Source: Paludisphaera mucosa (GTDB taxonomy: Bacteria; Planctomycetota; Planctomycetia; Isosphaerales; Isosphaeraceae). Taken from it: 64,000 bases of DNA. The stretch spans positions 1,540,808 through 1,604,807 of the forward strand of contig NZ_JARRAG010000001.1 of NCBI RefSeq assembly GCF_029589435.1, read 5' to 3'. This document shows positions 62,943 through 64,000 of this stretch, piece by piece. The position numbers were made by a program, and so were the translations under genes. Positions within the stretch are counted from its first letter, which is position 1, and every line of letters begins with the position of its first letter. The notes beneath the pieces were generated by a model. The model saw only the letters and a program-made list of their open reading frames with translations. It made no database searches and was not told the origin of the DNA.

Positions 62943-64000
62943 TGACGTCGAAATTTCGACAGGCGCTGCCGATCCCCAGCGTGCTCGCCGGGATCCTCCT
63001 TCTGATCTTCCTCGTCGATCGGTCGCGGGTCGCCAGGCCGGTCTCGGTCACGCCGACGCCGATCCCGGCGGCCGCCCCGCAGCCGGCTCCGCTGGCCCCC
63101 GCGGCGACGGAAGTTGCGGAAGCCGCGGCTGAGCCGGCACCCGAGCCGGCCGTCGAGTCGCCGTCCCCGCCGCCGGTGCTGGATCGCGCGGCGGTCGCGA
63201 AGGCCGAGGCCGACCTCGATTCCGCCAGCCGCGACCGGGCCCGCGCCGAGGCTCGCGCGGCCGAGGCGAAGCGGGCCCTGGCGGCGTCGGCCAACCAGGC
63301 GGCGCTGGAGGCGTCCAAGGCGCGCAAGCTGGCCTTCCGGGTCCGCGACCCCTCGGCGCAGATCGCCCGCGTGTCGGCGAAGGGCGGGTTCCTCAAGGCC
63401 GATCGCGACAAGCTGGCGAGCGAGGTCGCCGCCCTCCGCAGCCTGCCGCTGCCCAAGGCGACTTCGATCCTGTCCAAGAACCCGGTCGCCCGGCCCGCGA
63501 AGGCCGACGAGTTCCACTTCGAGCTGCGTCACGATCGGATCAGCTTCATCGACCTGGACCGGCTCCTGGAGCTGGCCAAGTCCGATGCACAGGTCAAGCT
63601 CCGCATGGCCGACCGGACGGGCGTGCTCTCGTCCCAGGTCGGGCCGGTCGGCTGGTTCTCGCTCAGCTACGTCCTGGGCCGGGCTCAGTCGAGCATCGAG
63701 GAGCTGTTGGAGCGACACAGCATCCGCTTCGACCTGCGAGGCTGGGAGGTCGTGCCGACCGTTGAATCGCGCGGCGAGACCTACGACGCGACCCGCAACC
63801 CGATCTCCGAATACGCCCGCGCCATCAACCGCCTCAGTCCCGGGCGGGTGGTGGTGACGATGTGGGTCTATCCCGACAGCTTCGGGCTCTTCCGCAGGCT
63901 CCGCGACGAGTTGAACGACCGCGGCTACAGCGTCGCGGCGCGACCGTTGCCCGAGGGGATGACGATCCGCGGCAGCCCGCTCGGCTCGCTCTCGGCGAGC
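62942..64000 (+). CDS. Paralogous membrane-anchored coiled-coil protein, C-terminus outside window
   Basis: The frame opens at ATG 62942, sharing one base with the preceding stop (TGATG), and is still open at the right edge (353 codons visible). It begins with a membrane helix (LPIPSVLAGILLLIFLVDRS), then a Pro/Ala-rich stretch and a coiled coil (SRDRARAEARAAEAKRALAA). A globular part resembles the domain of the upstream gene: FHFELRHDRISFIDLDRLL matches its first half, and VVVTMWVYPDSFGLFRRLRD with an LNDRGYSV helix-strand matches its second. The two genes thus look like tandem relatives that act together at the membrane. The function is unknown. Confidence 0.75.
   Translation, partial: MTSKFRQALPIPSVLAGILLLIFLVDRSRVARPVSVTPTPIPAAAPQPAPLAPAATEVAEAAAEPAPEPAVESPSPPPVLDRAAVAKAEADLDSASRDRARAEARAAEAKRALAASANQAALEASKARKLAFRVRDPSAQIARVSAKGGFLKADRDKLASEVAALRSLPLPKATSILSKNPVARPAKADEFHFELRHDRISFIDLDRLLELAKSDAQVKLRMADRTGVLSSQVGPVGWFSLSYVLGRAQSSIEELLERHSIRFDLRGWEVVPTVESRGETYDATRNPISEYARAINRLSPGRVVVTMWVYPDSFGLFRRLRDELNDRGYSVAARPLPEGMTIRGSPLGSLSAS

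Overview
The window is very GC-rich, gene-dense bacterial chromosome and fits a planctomycete, most likely of the Isosphaeraceae (Paludisphaera, Singulisphaera or Isosphaera type). The grounds are a PVC-type small basic protein, a NuoB/C/D fusion, a Tat-exported Gfo/Idh oxidoreductase, a redoxin-cytochrome c-copper monooxygenase fusion, a HINT-domain surface protein, DUF3500- and DUF6655-like secreted proteins, and frequent GTG/TTG starts. This placement rests on recognition of families, not on a search. I saw no rRNA, tRNA, CRISPR array, transposase, integrase or phage gene.

Layout. 0-4.1 kb: the end of an APC permease, a channel-like ClC protein, a small basic protein with its own promoter and terminator, and a ZIP-like transporter. 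4.2-8.5 kb: a probably broken lipoprotein gene, an OprO/P-type porin and the redoxin/cytochrome c/copper oxygenase fusion. 8.5-19.2 kb: a NagB-like protein, a quinone reductase, a LOG-family enzyme, an ArsR-SdpI two-gene operon with visible promoter and operator, a two-domain esterase, a phosphatase and an ABC-F ATPase. 19.6-28.3 kb: a complex I operon, nuoBCD-nuoI-(89-aa protein)-nuoA-nuoH-nuoJ-nuoK-nuoN-(134-aa protein). It lacks nuoE/F/G, and lacks nuoL/M between K and N. 28.3-32.3 kb: a minus-strand group (oxidoreductase, TspO, pseudouridine synthase, membrane-anchored Pro/Lys-rich protein). 32.6-43.1 kb: the HINT protein, a multi-PAS hybrid kinase, a lipase-like lipoprotein, an EamA protein, a CbiX-like protein, a DegT aminotransferase, and a sigma factor with a small co-transcribed partner. 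43.5-50.6 kb: mutY, clpX, and a minus-strand run of PPIase, lipoprotein, apt and aminotransferase. 50.8-60.3 kb: secreted DUF3500 protein, gamma-glutamyltransferase, response regulator, a 1235-residue double glycosidase, and an ABM monooxygenase/Fe-alcohol dehydrogenase pair. 60.4-64 kb: two adjacent membrane-anchored proteins built from copies of one apparently undescribed domain; the second runs off the edge.

Transcription control is unusually readable. Convergent gene pairs are repeatedly separated by perfect GC-rich hairpins, often overlapping the stop codons. Several intergenic spaces carry a promoter-like pair with the -10 hexamer TAAGAT or TAAAAT. The two signals I rate most worth following are the duplicated-domain proteins at the right edge and the rearranged, fused and incomplete nuo operon.
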